In this document: positions 40,158-48,921 of the stretch, one piece after another | Numbering within the stretch: the first letter of the stretch is position 1 | Layout of the letters: each line of letters starts with the position of its first letter | Origin: Rhodoligotrophos defluvii | GTDB taxonomy: Bacteria > Pseudomonadota > Alphaproteobacteria > Rhizobiales > Im1 | Direction of reading: 5' to 3' | DNA: 64,000 nucleotides | Assembly (NCBI RefSeq): GCF_005281615.1 | Contig: NZ_SZZM01000001.1 | Span: forward strand, 919,001 to 983,000 | Notes under the pieces: model-generated | Database searches by the model: none | What the model saw: only the letters and a program-made list of their open reading frames with translations | Told to the model about the DNA's origin: nothing | Made by a program: the position numbers and the translations under genes

Positions 40158-40931
40158 TCAGCCGCGGGCCCGCGCCCGTCTGGCGATAGCGGCATCCGCT
40201 CTGGCCGCATGGGCATCCCGATGCAGCTCCTCGCGGGTAATCTCGCCGGCTTCGAGCCGGCCGAGCAGCTGCACGAGCAGGCGGCCGCCTTCGAGCATAT
40301 CGTTCTGCACATGCTCGCGCACCGCTGCAGCATCCCGCGCCCGCAGCGCATCGAGTATGTCGAGATGCCTGTGCCGCCCCGGGTAGGTCGGCCGCGCATT
40401 GGGATATTGATAATTCACCAACGGCCCGTTGCGCAGCCATATCCCTTCGATGATGGCCAGGAGCTCGGGCCGATCAGCCACCTTGTATAGGCCGTAGTGA
40501 AAGTCCCAGTTCGCGCGGACCGCATCGAACCAGCGGCCGGCCTCTTCCGCTTCGATCAGCTGTTCGTGGAGAGCGGCCAGATAGGAGACCTGGCTGTCGC
40601 TGATCAGCGGCGTTGCCGCCTCTGCCGCCAATCCCTCAAGCAATAGCCGGATTTCGCGAAGCTCGAGATATTGGGCAAGGCTCAGCTCGGCCACGGTGAT
40701 CGATCGCGCCGCCTCCATGTCCAGCCCCTTCTCGCGCACAAGCTGCATCAGCGCCTCGCGCACCGGGGTTTCGGAGACACCAAGGCTGGCCGCCAGTTCG
40801 CGGATCTTGAACCGGTGTCCCGGCCAGAAGCGCCCTTCCATCAGGGCCGAGCGAAGCTCGCGATAGACCCGCTCCGTCAGATTGTCGCGAAGCACCCGCC
40901 CGACCGCTATGTCTCCTCCTGCATCGCTCAT
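40158..40931 (-). CDS. GntR-family regulator, FCD subfamily
   Basis: Winged-helix N-terminal domain (LTERVYRELRSALMEGRFWPGHRFKIRELAASLGVSETPVREAL, with the typical GntR hinge) and a helical FCD ligand domain with possible metal ligands in ANWDFHYGLYKVADR and PGRHRHLDILDALRARD. The protein has 257 residues from MSDAGGDIA; the frame opens at 41000. It converges with the aminotransferase gene (14 bases between stops) and follows the racemase gene on the reverse strand. It is the natural candidate to control the two 13-bp sites at 34892 and 38872. Confidence 0.92.
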   Translation of the reverse strand: MSDAGGDIAVGRVLRDNLTERVYRELRSALMEGRFWPGHRFKIRELAASLGVSETPVREALMQLVREKGLDMEAARSITVAELSLAQYLELREIRLLLEGLAAEAATPLISDSQVSYLAALHEQLIEAEEAGRWFDAVRANWDFHYGLYKVADRPELLAIIEGIWLRNGPLVNYQYPNARPTYPGRHRHLDILDALRARDAAAVREHVQNDMLEGGRLLVQLLGRLEAGEITREELHRDAHAARADAAIARRARARG

Positions 40932-41046
40932 GTCTTGGTGATTCCTTGCTCCCTGCCTCAAAGGGAGCAACAGCCGTCGCCCTGTCAAGCCGCATCGCAT
41001 TCGCCAGGCACCGTATGCGCCGGACCTTGCCGGGGCTCCTGCGGCT

Positions 41047-42204
41047 TCAGGCCTGCGCTTCGGTTGCAGCCGCGCGTTCCGGCTTGGCTTTCAGCGCCGC
41101 GATCTCCTCTGACGAGAAGCCCCAGTCCCGCAGCACCTCTTCCGTGTGCTGTCCCGGTTCCGGCGGTGGCGACTGGATGCCTTCGCGCGTGCGGCTGAAT
41201 CGCGGAGCGGGCGCGGGCTGGATGACGCCATCACAGTCGACGAACACCGATCGGGCGGCCATGTGCGGATGCGCCCGCGCCTCCGCCAGCGACATCACTG
41301 GGGCAAAGCAGATATCCGTGCCCTCCATGACGGCGCACCACTCGTCCCGTGTGCGGCTGCGAAACGCGCTGGCAAACGCCTCGCGCAGCACGGGCCAGTT
41401 GTCGTGGCTGCGATCGCGGTATTTTGGATCGGTCAGCCCGAGCGTCTGCAGGAGCAGGTCGTAGAAGCGCTGCTCGATCGCGCCGATCGACACGAACTTG
41501 CCGTCCTTGGTCTCGTAGACGTCATACCAAGGCGCCCCGCCATCGAGCAGGTTGTCGGCCCGGCGGTCGCGCCAGAGCCCTGCGCCATACATCCCATAGA
41601 GGGGCGCGCCCAGAGATGCCGCGCCGTCCACCATAGCCGCATCCACGACCTGGCCCTGGCCCGAACGGCTCGCCTCGAGCAGGGCGCAGACGACCCCGAA
41701 AGCAAGGTAAAGGGCGCCGCCGCCGAAATCGCCCACCAGATTCAGGGGCGGCACGGGCCGCTCGGCCGGACCGATGGCATGCAGCATGCCAGTCAGCGCG
41801 ATATAGTTGATGTCGTGGCCCGCAGCCTTGGCCAGCGGCCCGGTCTGCCCCCACCCGGTCACACGGCCGTAGACCAGCTTGGGATTGATACCCAACAGTT
41901 CGTCCGGCCCGAGGCCGAGGCGCTCCATGACGCCCGGGCGGAACCCCTCGATGATCGCGTCGGCCTGCGCCACCATCTTCTTGATGGCCCGCACCGCTTG
42001 CGGCGATTTGAGATTGAGCGCGATGGACCGGCGGCCGCGCTGAGAAACGCTGTAGGGAGCAGGCATCTCGATGCCAAGATCAGCCGACGCTTCCCGGTCG
42101 ATGCGCACCACCTCCGCGCCCATATCCGAGAGCAGCATGGCGCAGAACGGAGCTGGGCCGATGCCAGCCATTTCGATCACCTTGAATCCCGCCAAAGGTC
42201 CCAT
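41047..42204 (-). CDS. Alpha-methylacyl-CoA racemase (CoA-transferase family III fold)
   Basis: Interconverts R- and S-2-methylacyl-CoA so that beta-oxidation can proceed. The 385 residues show the family III fold, LAGFKVIEMAGIGPAPFCAMLLSDMGAEVVRID. The racemase-specific catalytic residues are present: His130 in AGHDINYIALTGML and Asp159 in VGDFGGGALYLAFG, plus AIEQRFYDLL, which is expected near the catalytic Glu. The upstream open frame to 42462 lacks motifs. The ATG follows GAGGAGAGGG. It fits with the acyl-CoA dehydrogenase in this locus. Confidence 0.9.
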   Translation of the reverse strand: MGPLAGFKVIEMAGIGPAPFCAMLLSDMGAEVVRIDREASADLGIEMPAPYSVSQRGRRSIALNLKSPQAVRAIKKMVAQADAIIEGFRPGVMERLGLGPDELLGINPKLVYGRVTGWGQTGPLAKAAGHDINYIALTGMLHAIGPAERPVPPLNLVGDFGGGALYLAFGVVCALLEASRSGQGQVVDAAMVDGAASLGAPLYGMYGAGLWRDRRADNLLDGGAPWYDVYETKDGKFVSIGAIEQRFYDLLLQTLGLTDPKYRDRSHDNWPVLREAFASAFRSRTRDEWCAVMEGTDICFAPVMSLAEARAHPHMAARSVFVDCDGVIQPAPAPRFSRTREGIQSPPPEPGQHTEEVLRDWGFSSEEIAALKAKPERAAATEAQA

Positions 42205-42473
42205 GGGCAGCCCTCTCCTCACAATCTGTGAATTCGTGCAATCGCACGCCTTGGTAGCCGCCTGCTTTCCAGCGCGCAAGCTGGTCGAGGCCCGAGCGAC
42301 GGGCTTTGCCTGGATGGCCCATCCGTATAATTGCCCCAGCCGGCAAACTTGCTTATCCCGGTACCTTTCCTGTAGCCGGTTGGTCATGTGGCAGGCTGCT
42401 GCATAGATGCGCCAAGCTTGGTCAACGGCGCAAGCTGGCGTAACGTCGGCGACGGGGAACAATGGGAGGGCTC

Positions 42474-43232
42474 ATGGAACCAGATGTCATTCTGGAAACA
42501 AAGGACCTGACGAAGGAGTTCTTCGGCTTCCGCGCCGTGGACAATGTATCGCTGAAGGTGCACCGGGGTGAGATCCACGCGCTCATCGGACCCAATGGCG
42601 CCGGCAAGACCACCTGCTTCAACCTGCTGACCAAGTTCCTGGCGCCGTCGCACGGAACGATCCGCTACAAGGGCCAGGATATCACTGGGCTGAAGGCCGC
42701 CGATGTGGCCCGGCTGGGCCTTGTCCGCTCCTTCCAGATTTCGGCGGTGTTCCCGCATCTGACGGTGCTGGAGAATGTTCGCATCGCGCTGCAGCGGCGC
42801 CGGCGCGGCGACAGCTTCGACTTCTGGCGCTCCGAAAAGGTGCTGCATTCGCTCGATGGCGAGGCGAAGGCGCTGATCGAGGCAGTGGGGCTGAAAGACT
42901 ATGTGGCCGCGCTCGCGGCTGAGCTCTCCTATGGCCGGAAGCGCGCGCTCGAAATCGCCACCACGTTAGCCTTGGACCCTGAGATGCTGCTGCTCGACGA
43001 GCCCATGGCCGGCATGAGCCAGGAGGACGTCGAGCGTATCGCGCAGCTCATCCGCAAGGTCGCCAAGGACCGCACGGTATTGATGGTGGAGCACAATCTG
43101 TCGGTGGTCGCCTCCCTTTCCGACCGCATCACCGTGTTGGCGCGCGGCCAGGTCTTGGCGGAAGGCGATTATGCCACGGTATCGAAGGATCCCCGGGTGA
43201 TCGAGGCATATATCGGGGCCGGTCATGCGTAA
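42474..43232 (+). CDS. LivG-type ABC transporter ATP-binding protein
   Basis: ATPase of the hydrophobic amino acid uptake (HAAT) family, 252 residues. Walker A GPNGAGKTTCFN, Q-loop region RSFQISAVFPHLTVLENV, signature LSYGRKRALEIA (variant of LSGGQ), Walker B MLLLDEPMAGM and switch His in MVEHNLSVVASL. The long loop containing RRRRGDSFDFWRSEK is typical of LivG rather than LivF. The ATG at 42474 follows GGGAGGG. It is the first gene of the livG-livH-livM series, divergent from the racemase. Confidence 0.9.
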   Translation: MEPDVILETKDLTKEFFGFRAVDNVSLKVHRGEIHALIGPNGAGKTTCFNLLTKFLAPSHGTIRYKGQDITGLKAADVARLGLVRSFQISAVFPHLTVLENVRIALQRRRRGDSFDFWRSEKVLHSLDGEAKALIEAVGLKDYVAALAAELSYGRKRALEIATTLALDPEMLLLDEPMAGMSQEDVERIAQLIRKVAKDRTVLMVEHNLSVVASLSDRITVLARGQVLAEGDYATVSKDPRVIEAYIGAGHA

Positions 43233-43305
43233 TCAGAACAAGAACGGCGCCCAGCGCGCCAAATCCTCTTTGCATCATCAGTTGTCGAGCCCGGCCGGGA
43301 GCTAG
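43225..43305 (+). CDS. Tiny 26-codon frame bridging livG and livH
   Basis: An ATG overlaps the livG stop (ATGCGTAA), and the frame runs for 26 codons to a TAG three bases before the livH ATG, so it exactly fills the gap. The predicted peptide starts MRNQNKNGAQRAKSSLHH and is polar, with no LivF similarity. It may be a translational coupler, a leftover of a lost livF, or chance. It is too short to judge by codon use. Confidence 0.3.
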   Translation: MRNQNKNGAQRAKSSLHHQLSSPAGS

Positions 43306-43308
43306 CCC

Positions 43309-44196
43309 ATGACCACCATTTTCGGAGTACCCACGGCAGCCCTGTTCGGACAGCTGCTGCTGGGGCTGATCAACGGTTCGTTCTATGCCATCTTGAGCCT
43401 TGGGCTTGCCGTGATCTTCGGCATGCTCAACATCATCAACTTCGCCCATGGGGCGCTCTACATGATGGGCGCCTTCGCTGCCTGGATGGCCCTCACCTAT
43501 CTCGGCCTGAACTACTGGTGGGCGCTGATCGTGGCTCCCCTGGTGGTCGGCGCCATCGGCATCCTCATCGAGCGTACGCTCATCGCGCCCATCGCCAAGC
43601 TCGACCACCTCTATGGGTTGCTGCTCACCTTCGGCCTTGCCCTGATCATCCAGGGTATTTTCCGCAACTACTACGGCTCGTCCGGCCTGCCCTATGCGGC
43701 GCCGCCACAGCTGAGCGGCGGCCAGAATCTCGGCTTCATGTTCCTGCCCTACTACCGCGGATGGGTGGTCGTAGCCTCGCTCATCGTCTGCCTCGCCACC
43801 TGGTACATGATCGAGAAGACGAAGCTCGGCGCCTATCTCCGCGCGGCCACGGAAAACCCCACCCTGGTGCAAGCCTTTGGGGTGAACGTGCCGCTGCTGA
43901 TCACGCTCACCTATGGCTTCGGTGTCGCGCTTGCCGCCTTCGCCGGGGTGCTGGCTGCGCCGATCTACTCGGTCAACCCCAATATGGGCGTCGATCTCAT
44001 CATCGTGGTGTTCGCCGTGGTGGTCATCGGCGGCATGGGATCGATCATGGGCTCGATCGTCACCGGCTTCGGATTGGGCGTGGTCGAAGGCCTCACCAAG
44101 GTATTCTACCCCGAAGCGTCATCGACCGTGATCTTCATCATCATGGTCATCGTACTGCTTGTTAAGCCCACAGGCCTGTTCGGGAGGGCTGCATAA
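43309..44196 (+). CDS. LivH-type branched-chain amino acid ABC permease
   Basis: Inner-membrane permease of the HAAT family, 295 residues, about eight hydrophobic helices. Family features: GLINGSFYAILSLGLAVIFGMLNIINFAHGALYMMGA, ENPTLVQAFGVN and GMGSIMGSIVTGFGLGVVEGL. The EAA-like motif region lies in AATENPTLVQAFGV. GGGAG precedes the ATG. Its last base pair region overlaps livM by one base (TAATG), indicating coupling. Confidence 0.92.
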   Translation: MTTIFGVPTAALFGQLLLGLINGSFYAILSLGLAVIFGMLNIINFAHGALYMMGAFAAWMALTYLGLNYWWALIVAPLVVGAIGILIERTLIAPIAKLDHLYGLLLTFGLALIIQGIFRNYYGSSGLPYAAPPQLSGGQNLGFMFLPYYRGWVVVASLIVCLATWYMIEKTKLGAYLRAATENPTLVQAFGVNVPLLITLTYGFGVALAAFAGVLAAPIYSVNPNMGVDLIIVVFAVVVIGGMGSIMGSIVTGFGLGVVEGLTKVFYPEASSTVIFIIMVIVLLVKPTGLFGRAA

Positions 44197-45185
44197 TGTC
44201 GGAATCCGTCACCAAGGCGCCTGTCGATACCGACCCGGTCACCATCGAAAGCGAGGCTGCCTCCAGCAGCCACCGGATCCTGTTCGCGATCATCGCGGTG
44301 CTGCTGGTCGTCGCGCCCTTCGTCGCCTATCCCGTCTTCGTCATGAAGCTCTTGTGCTTCGCCCTGTTTGCCATGGCCTTCAATCTGCTGCTGGGCTATG
44401 GCGGCCTGCTCTCGTTCGGCCATGCCGCCTATTTCGGGATGGCGTCCTATATCTCGGCCTATACGGCCCTCCACTGGAACCTTAACCCGGAATTCGCCAT
44501 CCTGCTCGGCACTCTTGGGGCTCTCGTGCTTGGTGCCGTGTTCGGCGCCGTCGCCATCCGGCGCACCGGCATCTATTTCGCCATGATTACGCTGGCGCTT
44601 GCCCAGATGGTCTATTTCTTCTGTCTGCAGGCCACCGGCTTCACCGGCGGCGAGGATGGCATCCAAGGCGTTCCCCGGGGGCATCTGTTCGGGGTTTTCG
44701 ACCTTCACAACGACCTTACGCTATATGTCGTCGTGGCCGTGGTGTTCCTGGCCGGCTTTGCCATCATCTATCGCGTGATCCATTCGCCCTTCGGACAGGT
44801 GCTCAAGGCCATTCGCGAGAACGAGCCCCGCGCGATCTCGCTTGGGTACCGCACCTCGCGGTACAAATTCGTGGTCTTCGTGCTATCCGCGACCCTCAGC
44901 GGCCTCGCCGGCGCCACCAAGGCCATCGTCTTCCAGCTCGCCTCGCTCACGGATGTTGGCCTCGGCACCTCGGGCGAGGTGGTGCTGATGACGCTGATCG
45001 GCGGCATGGGCACGGTGCTGGGCCCCATCGTCGGCGCCGGCGTGATCGTGGGCATGTCAAACTATCTCGCATCCCTCGGCGGCTGGGTCACCGTGGTGCA
45101 GGGCGTCGTGTTCGTCGTCTGCGTGCTGCTGTTCCGCGAAGGCATCGTCGGTGTTCTGAACAAGTACGCCAAGACGAAGTTCTGA
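44196..45185 (+). CDS. LivM-type branched-chain amino acid ABC permease
   Basis: Second permease subunit, 329 residues with a polar N-terminal tail and about nine hydrophobic helices. Signatures: FNLLLGYGGLLSFGHAAYFGM, RRTGIYFAMITLALAQMVYF, VLKAIRENEPRAISLGY (loop contacting the ATPase) and GEVVLMTLIGGMGTVLGPIVGAGV. It is the last gene of the series; the next gene, pyrD, is convergent. Confidence 0.92.
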   Translation: MSESVTKAPVDTDPVTIESEAASSSHRILFAIIAVLLVVAPFVAYPVFVMKLLCFALFAMAFNLLLGYGGLLSFGHAAYFGMASYISAYTALHWNLNPEFAILLGTLGALVLGAVFGAVAIRRTGIYFAMITLALAQMVYFFCLQATGFTGGEDGIQGVPRGHLFGVFDLHNDLTLYVVVAVVFLAGFAIIYRVIHSPFGQVLKAIRENEPRAISLGYRTSRYKFVVFVLSATLSGLAGATKAIVFQLASLTDVGLGTSGEVVLMTLIGGMGTVLGPIVGAGVIVGMSNYLASLGGWVTVVQGVVFVVCVLLFREGIVGVLNKYAKTKF

Positions 45186-45208
45186 GCGCCGCCTTTGCCG
45201 CGTTCTCA

Positions 45209-46300
45209 TCAGCTCGGGTCGAGCTTGCGCTCGGCCCATTCCTCGGCGCCCGTGCCGATCAGCGGAGTCAGGCCCGCCATCTGCCGCTGGTCCAGATGGC
45301 GGACCAGCCCGCGCTTTATGTCGGACAAAAGCTTGGGTCCCTGGTAGACGAGGCCGGTATAGAGCTGGATGAGGGTGGCGCCGGCGCGGAGTTTCTCGAG
45401 CGCCGTCTCTGCTGATGAGACCCCGCCCACCCCGACCAGCAGAAGCCTCCCCGCTGTCCGTCGGTAGACCCGCGCCAGCGCCCGCGTCGAACGCAGGAAA
45501 AGCGGCGGACCGGACAGGCCGCCGCTTTCTTGCGCATGGGGAGAGTGCAAGGCAGGCCTGGTCACCGTGGTATTGGACACAATGATACCATCCGCTCCGT
45601 TTGCCAGGCAAATGGAAGCGACCTCGTCCAGGTCCTCGTCCGCCAGGTCTGGCGAGACCTTGACCAGGATCGGCACCGCGCGGCCGAGCTGGTCCGCCAC
45701 CTCGTCCCGTGCCCCTATCACCCGCGCGAGCAGCACACGCAGGGCCGTGCCTGTCTGAAGATCGCGAAGCCCTGGCGTGTTCGGCGAAGATATATTCACG
45801 GTGAGATAGCGGGCAAATGGACCAAATCGCCTAACGCCAAGAACATAGTCTTCAATTCGATCCGTTGAATCCTTATTGGCGCCAATATTCACACCTATCA
45901 GCAACTTCCGATCGAACCGCTCAAGACGTCGGGCTACGCAATCATGCCCCTGATTGTTGAACCCCAGCCTATTAATAATTGCAGCATCTGCCTTGAGGCG
46001 GAAGATCCGAGGCTTTGGGTTGCCTGGTTGTGGTCGCGGCGTGACCGTGCCCACCTCGGTGAAACCGAAGCCAAGAGCGATGAGGCGATCGGGCACCTCG
46101 GCCTCCTTGTCGAAACCGGCAGCCATGCCGATCGGATTGGGCAGGAGTACGCCGAATGCGCGCGTCGCCAGCCGCGGATCGTCCGTTTGGCCGGTCGCCG
46201 CCAGCCCCGTGCTGAGCGCCCGTATGGTCAGACGGTGAGCCTTCTCGGCGTCGACCACCTGCAGCATTGGCCGGATCAGAGCAAAAAAATCGGCAGGCAT
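45209..46300 (-). CDS. pyrD: Dihydroorotate dehydrogenase (quinone), class 2
   Basis: Membrane-associated flavoenzyme of pyrimidine synthesis that passes electrons to ubiquinone. The 363 residues start with the class 2 helices (MPADFFALIRPMLQVVDAEKAH). FMN and substrate motifs include PIGMAAGFDKEAEVPDRL, GFTEVGTVTPRPQPGNPKPR, VNISSPNTPGLRDLQ (catalytic Ser in NISSPN) and GGLSGPPLF plus VGVGGVSSAETALEKLRAGATLIQLYTGL. It converges on livM. Confidence 0.95.
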   Translation of the reverse strand: MPADFFALIRPMLQVVDAEKAHRLTIRALSTGLAATGQTDDPRLATRAFGVLLPNPIGMAAGFDKEAEVPDRLIALGFGFTEVGTVTPRPQPGNPKPRIFRLKADAAIINRLGFNNQGHDCVARRLERFDRKLLIGVNIGANKDSTDRIEDYVLGVRRFGPFARYLTVNISSPNTPGLRDLQTGTALRVLLARVIGARDEVADQLGRAVPILVKVSPDLADEDLDEVASICLANGADGIIVSNTTVTRPALHSPHAQESGGLSGPPLFLRSTRALARVYRRTAGRLLLVGVGGVSSAETALEKLRAGATLIQLYTGLVYQGPKLLSDIKRGLVRHLDQRQMAGLTPLIGTGAEEWAERKLDPS

Positions 46301-46507
46301 CCTAGGCTTTAGCTCACATTTGTGGACCAGGGGCGGGTTCTGTGCGACATGGAGTATCGTTATGGTTGTGTTTACAAAAATTTTCCCGCATTGAATGTAG
46401 CGCCGGGTGCGCGCGGCACGCTGCCAGCGGCCTCCCGCAGTCCGGATTTCAAGCAGGGAATATCCCTCTAATTGTTTGCTGTCCGTTTGTCATTTGAGAG
46501 TAAGCAC

Positions 46508-47146
46508 ATGTTTTTGCATGATCACATTTGGTCGGCGATCGACGAGCTGGCCGCGCGCAGCAATATGTCCACTTCCGGTCTTGCCAAGAGCTCGGGCCTG
46601 GACCCGACCACCTTCAACAAGTCCAAGCGGTTCACCGCTGACGGCCGTCCGCGCTGGCCGACCACCGAAAGCGTCGCCAAGATCCTGCGCGCAACCGGAT
46701 CGAACATCGTCGAGTTCGCCATGCTGGTGAACGGCCAAGGGGGCTGCGCGTCACCCAACAGCACCATCGTTCCCTTGATCGGCTTGGCTCAAGTGGAATC
46801 CTCCGGCTATTTCGACGCCAAAGGGCTGCCCTCGGGCAGCCATTGGGACGCCCTGGCCTTTCCCGGCCTGAACGACCAGCGGGTCTACGCACTGGAGGTC
46901 AACGGCGATGAGCACGACCCGATCTATCGCGACGGCGATGTGATCGTGGTCTCGCCCACAGCCTCGCTGCGGCGCGGCGACCGCGTGGTCTTCAAGCAGC
47001 GCGATGGCAAGGTGCTGATCCGCACCCTCTACCGGCGCACCGCCCGCGTGCTCGAGACGCTGCCGCTCGACGGCGAGGGCACCCCGGCAACCACGCCGCT
47101 GGAAAAGGTCGAGTGGGTTGCCCGTATCGTCTGGGTGAGCCAGTAA
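46508..47146 (+). CDS. Helix-turn-helix regulator with degenerate S24/LexA-like peptidase domain
   Basis: The N-terminal domain (about 1-70, with AKSSGLDPTTFNKSKRFTADGRPRWPTTESVAKIL) is the XRE-like DNA-binding part that many Rhizobiales regulators share. The C-terminal S24 fold includes ALEVNGDEHDPIYRDGDVIVVSP and RRGDRVVFKQRDGKVLIRTLYR. In active S24 proteins the sequence is GDSM for the Ser and a Lys in the last strand; here position 135 is Glu and position 172 is Arg, so self-cleavage is not expected. The ATG at 46508 follows GAGAGTAAGC; the frame opens at 46472. Confidence 0.85.
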   Translation: MFLHDHIWSAIDELAARSNMSTSGLAKSSGLDPTTFNKSKRFTADGRPRWPTTESVAKILRATGSNIVEFAMLVNGQGGCASPNSTIVPLIGLAQVESSGYFDAKGLPSGSHWDALAFPGLNDQRVYALEVNGDEHDPIYRDGDVIVVSPTASLRRGDRVVFKQRDGKVLIRTLYRRTARVLETLPLDGEGTPATTPLEKVEWVARIVWVSQ

Positions 47147-47213
47147 TCTGCGGGTGACCGGTCCGCTGGGCAGGCGCGCCCGGCGGACCGTTCGCGTATT
47201 GCTGGACATGGGT

Positions 47214-48809
47214 TCAGCTGGCCAGCAGCTTGCCGTCGAGCGCGTCGTCGATGAGCGCGCAAGTCTCCGTCACCCCATAGAGCGCCACGAAGGACCCGAA
47301 GCGCGGTCCTTGTGGCTGCCCGAGCAGCACCTCGTACAGCGTCTTGAACCAGTCGCGCAGGTTCTCGAACCCTGCCTGCCGGCCGACATCATAGACGAGG
47401 TCTTGGATTGTTTCGCCATTGGCCCTATCGCTCGCGTCCAGCGCTTCCAGGCGGGATTTGAGCTCCAGCAGCGCCCGCCGCTCCGCTTCCGTGGGAACAC
47501 GATAGGCTTTGGTCGGCCTCACGAAATCATGGAAATAGTGGATCGCATAGCCCGCCATCCGGTCGAGCTCCGGCTGGGTTGCCGGGGATGCGTTCGGCGC
47601 ATAGCGGCGGATGAAGCCCCACAACACCTCCTTGTCCTCGGCATTGGACGCACTCACCAGATTGAGCAGCAATGAGAAGCTCACCGGCATCTCAATCTTC
47701 GGCGGCTCACCCGAATGGATGTGCCACACGGGATTGGCAAGCTTTTCCTTGGTGTCCTGCTCCGCGAACTTGCTGATGAAGGTGAAATACTCGTCCACCG
47801 CCTTCGGGATCACGTCGAAATACAGCCGCTTGGCCTTGCGCGGCGCCTGGAACATGTAGAGCTGCAGGCTTTCCGGGCTCGCATAGCGCAGCCATTCCTC
47901 TATGGTGAGGCCGTTTCCCTTGGATTTCGAGATCTTCTGCCCCTTCTCGTCCAGGAACAGCTCGTAATTGAAGCCTTCCGGCGGCTCGCCACCGAGGGCC
48001 TGACAGATCCGGCTGGACAGCTTGACCGAGTCGATCAGGTCCTTCCCCGACATCTCGTAATCGACGCCCAGCGCATACCAGCGCATCGCCCAGTCCGCCT
48101 TCCATTGCAGCTTGCAATGACCACCGGTCACCGGAACTTCGACCAGTTCGCCGGTCCCGGGCTCCCGGTAGACGATGGTGCCGGCATCCAGCTTCCGCTC
48201 CTCGATGGGCACCTGCAGCACTTCCCCGGTCCGGGGCGAGACCGGCAGGAACGGCGAATAGGTCTTCTGCCGCTCCTCGCCCAAGGAGGGCAGCATGATG
48301 GCCATCACCTCGTCATAGCGCTCGAGCACCCGCAGCAGCGCCTTGTCGAACAGCCCCGACGCGTAGCATTCGGTCGCGCTGCGGAACTCATAACTGAAGC
48401 CGAAACGGTCCAGAAAGCTGCGCAGCATGGCGTTGTTGTGGTGGCCGAAGCTCTCGAACTTGCCGAAAGGATCGGGCACCTTGGTCAGCGGCTTGTTGAG
48501 ATAAGGCCGGATCAGGTCCGGGTTCGGAATATTGTCGGGGATCTTGCGCAGCCCGTCCATATCGTCGGAAAAGCAGATGAGCCGCGTCGGCACGTCGGAG
48601 ATAAGCGAGAAGGCATGGCGCACCATGGTCGTGCGCGCCACCTCCCCGAAGGTGCCGATATGGGGCAGGCCAGAGGGGCCGTAGCCGGTCTCGAACAGCA
48701 CGTCCCGTTTGCCCGTCCGCTCCAGGCGCTCCAAAAGCTTGCGGGCCTCTTCGAACGGCCAGGCCTTGCTGGCCATCGCTTCACGGACGAGTTCGGGATC
48801 GGTGGTCAC
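47214..48809 (-). CDS. lysK: Class I lysyl-tRNA synthetase
   Basis: Charges tRNA-Lys with lysine by a class I Rossmann enzyme, found in archaea and many alphaproteobacteria in place of class II LysS. HIGH motif is PHIGTF (in [15 protein letters not shown]) and the KMSKS loop is KISKSKGNG. Length 531. The start is GTG at 48809 (VTTDPELV). The C-terminal anticodon-binding region ends [14 protein letters not shown]. It converges with the S24-type regulator gene, with 67 bases between stops. Confidence 0.94.
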   Translation of the reverse strand: MTTDPELVREAMASKAWPFEEARKLLERLERTGKRDVLFETGYGPSGLPHIGTFGEVARTTMVRHAFSLISDVPTRLICFSDDMDGLRKIPDNIPNPDLIRPYLNKPLTKVPDPFGKFESFGHHNNAMLRSFLDRFGFSYEFRSATECYASGLFDKALLRVLERYDEVMAIMLPSLGEERQKTYSPFLPVSPRTGEVLQVPIEERKLDAGTIVYREPGTGELVEVPVTGGHCKLQWKADWAMRWYALGVDYEMSGKDLIDSVKLSSRICQALGGEPPEGFNYELFLDEKGQKISKSKGNGLTIEEWLRYASPESLQLYMFQAPRKAKRLYFDVIPKAVDEYFTFISKFAEQDTKEKLANPVWHIHSGEPPKIEMPVSFSLLLNLVSASNAEDKEVLWGFIRRYAPNASPATQPELDRMAGYAIHYFHDFVRPTKAYRVPTEAERRALLELKSRLEALDASDRANGETIQDLVYDVGRQAGFENLRDWFKTLYEVLLGQPQGPRFGSFVALYGVTETCALIDDALDGKLLAS

Positions 48810-48921
48810 GGGATTCTGTCTCTTGAGGCGGCACGACTGGCAGCAAAGCCGGCTGGCCCGCCCGGTTGATTGAAACTGGCCGGGAACCTATGGGCCCAAC
48901 CGCCCGTCGTCAACAGACTGA

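Noticed and set aside
37159-45185. Assigning the binding protein at 37159 to the LivGHM transporter
   Set aside because: It is an SBP family 5 (oligopeptide) protein, whereas HAAT systems use LivJ/K-type receptors; the two are not known to combine.
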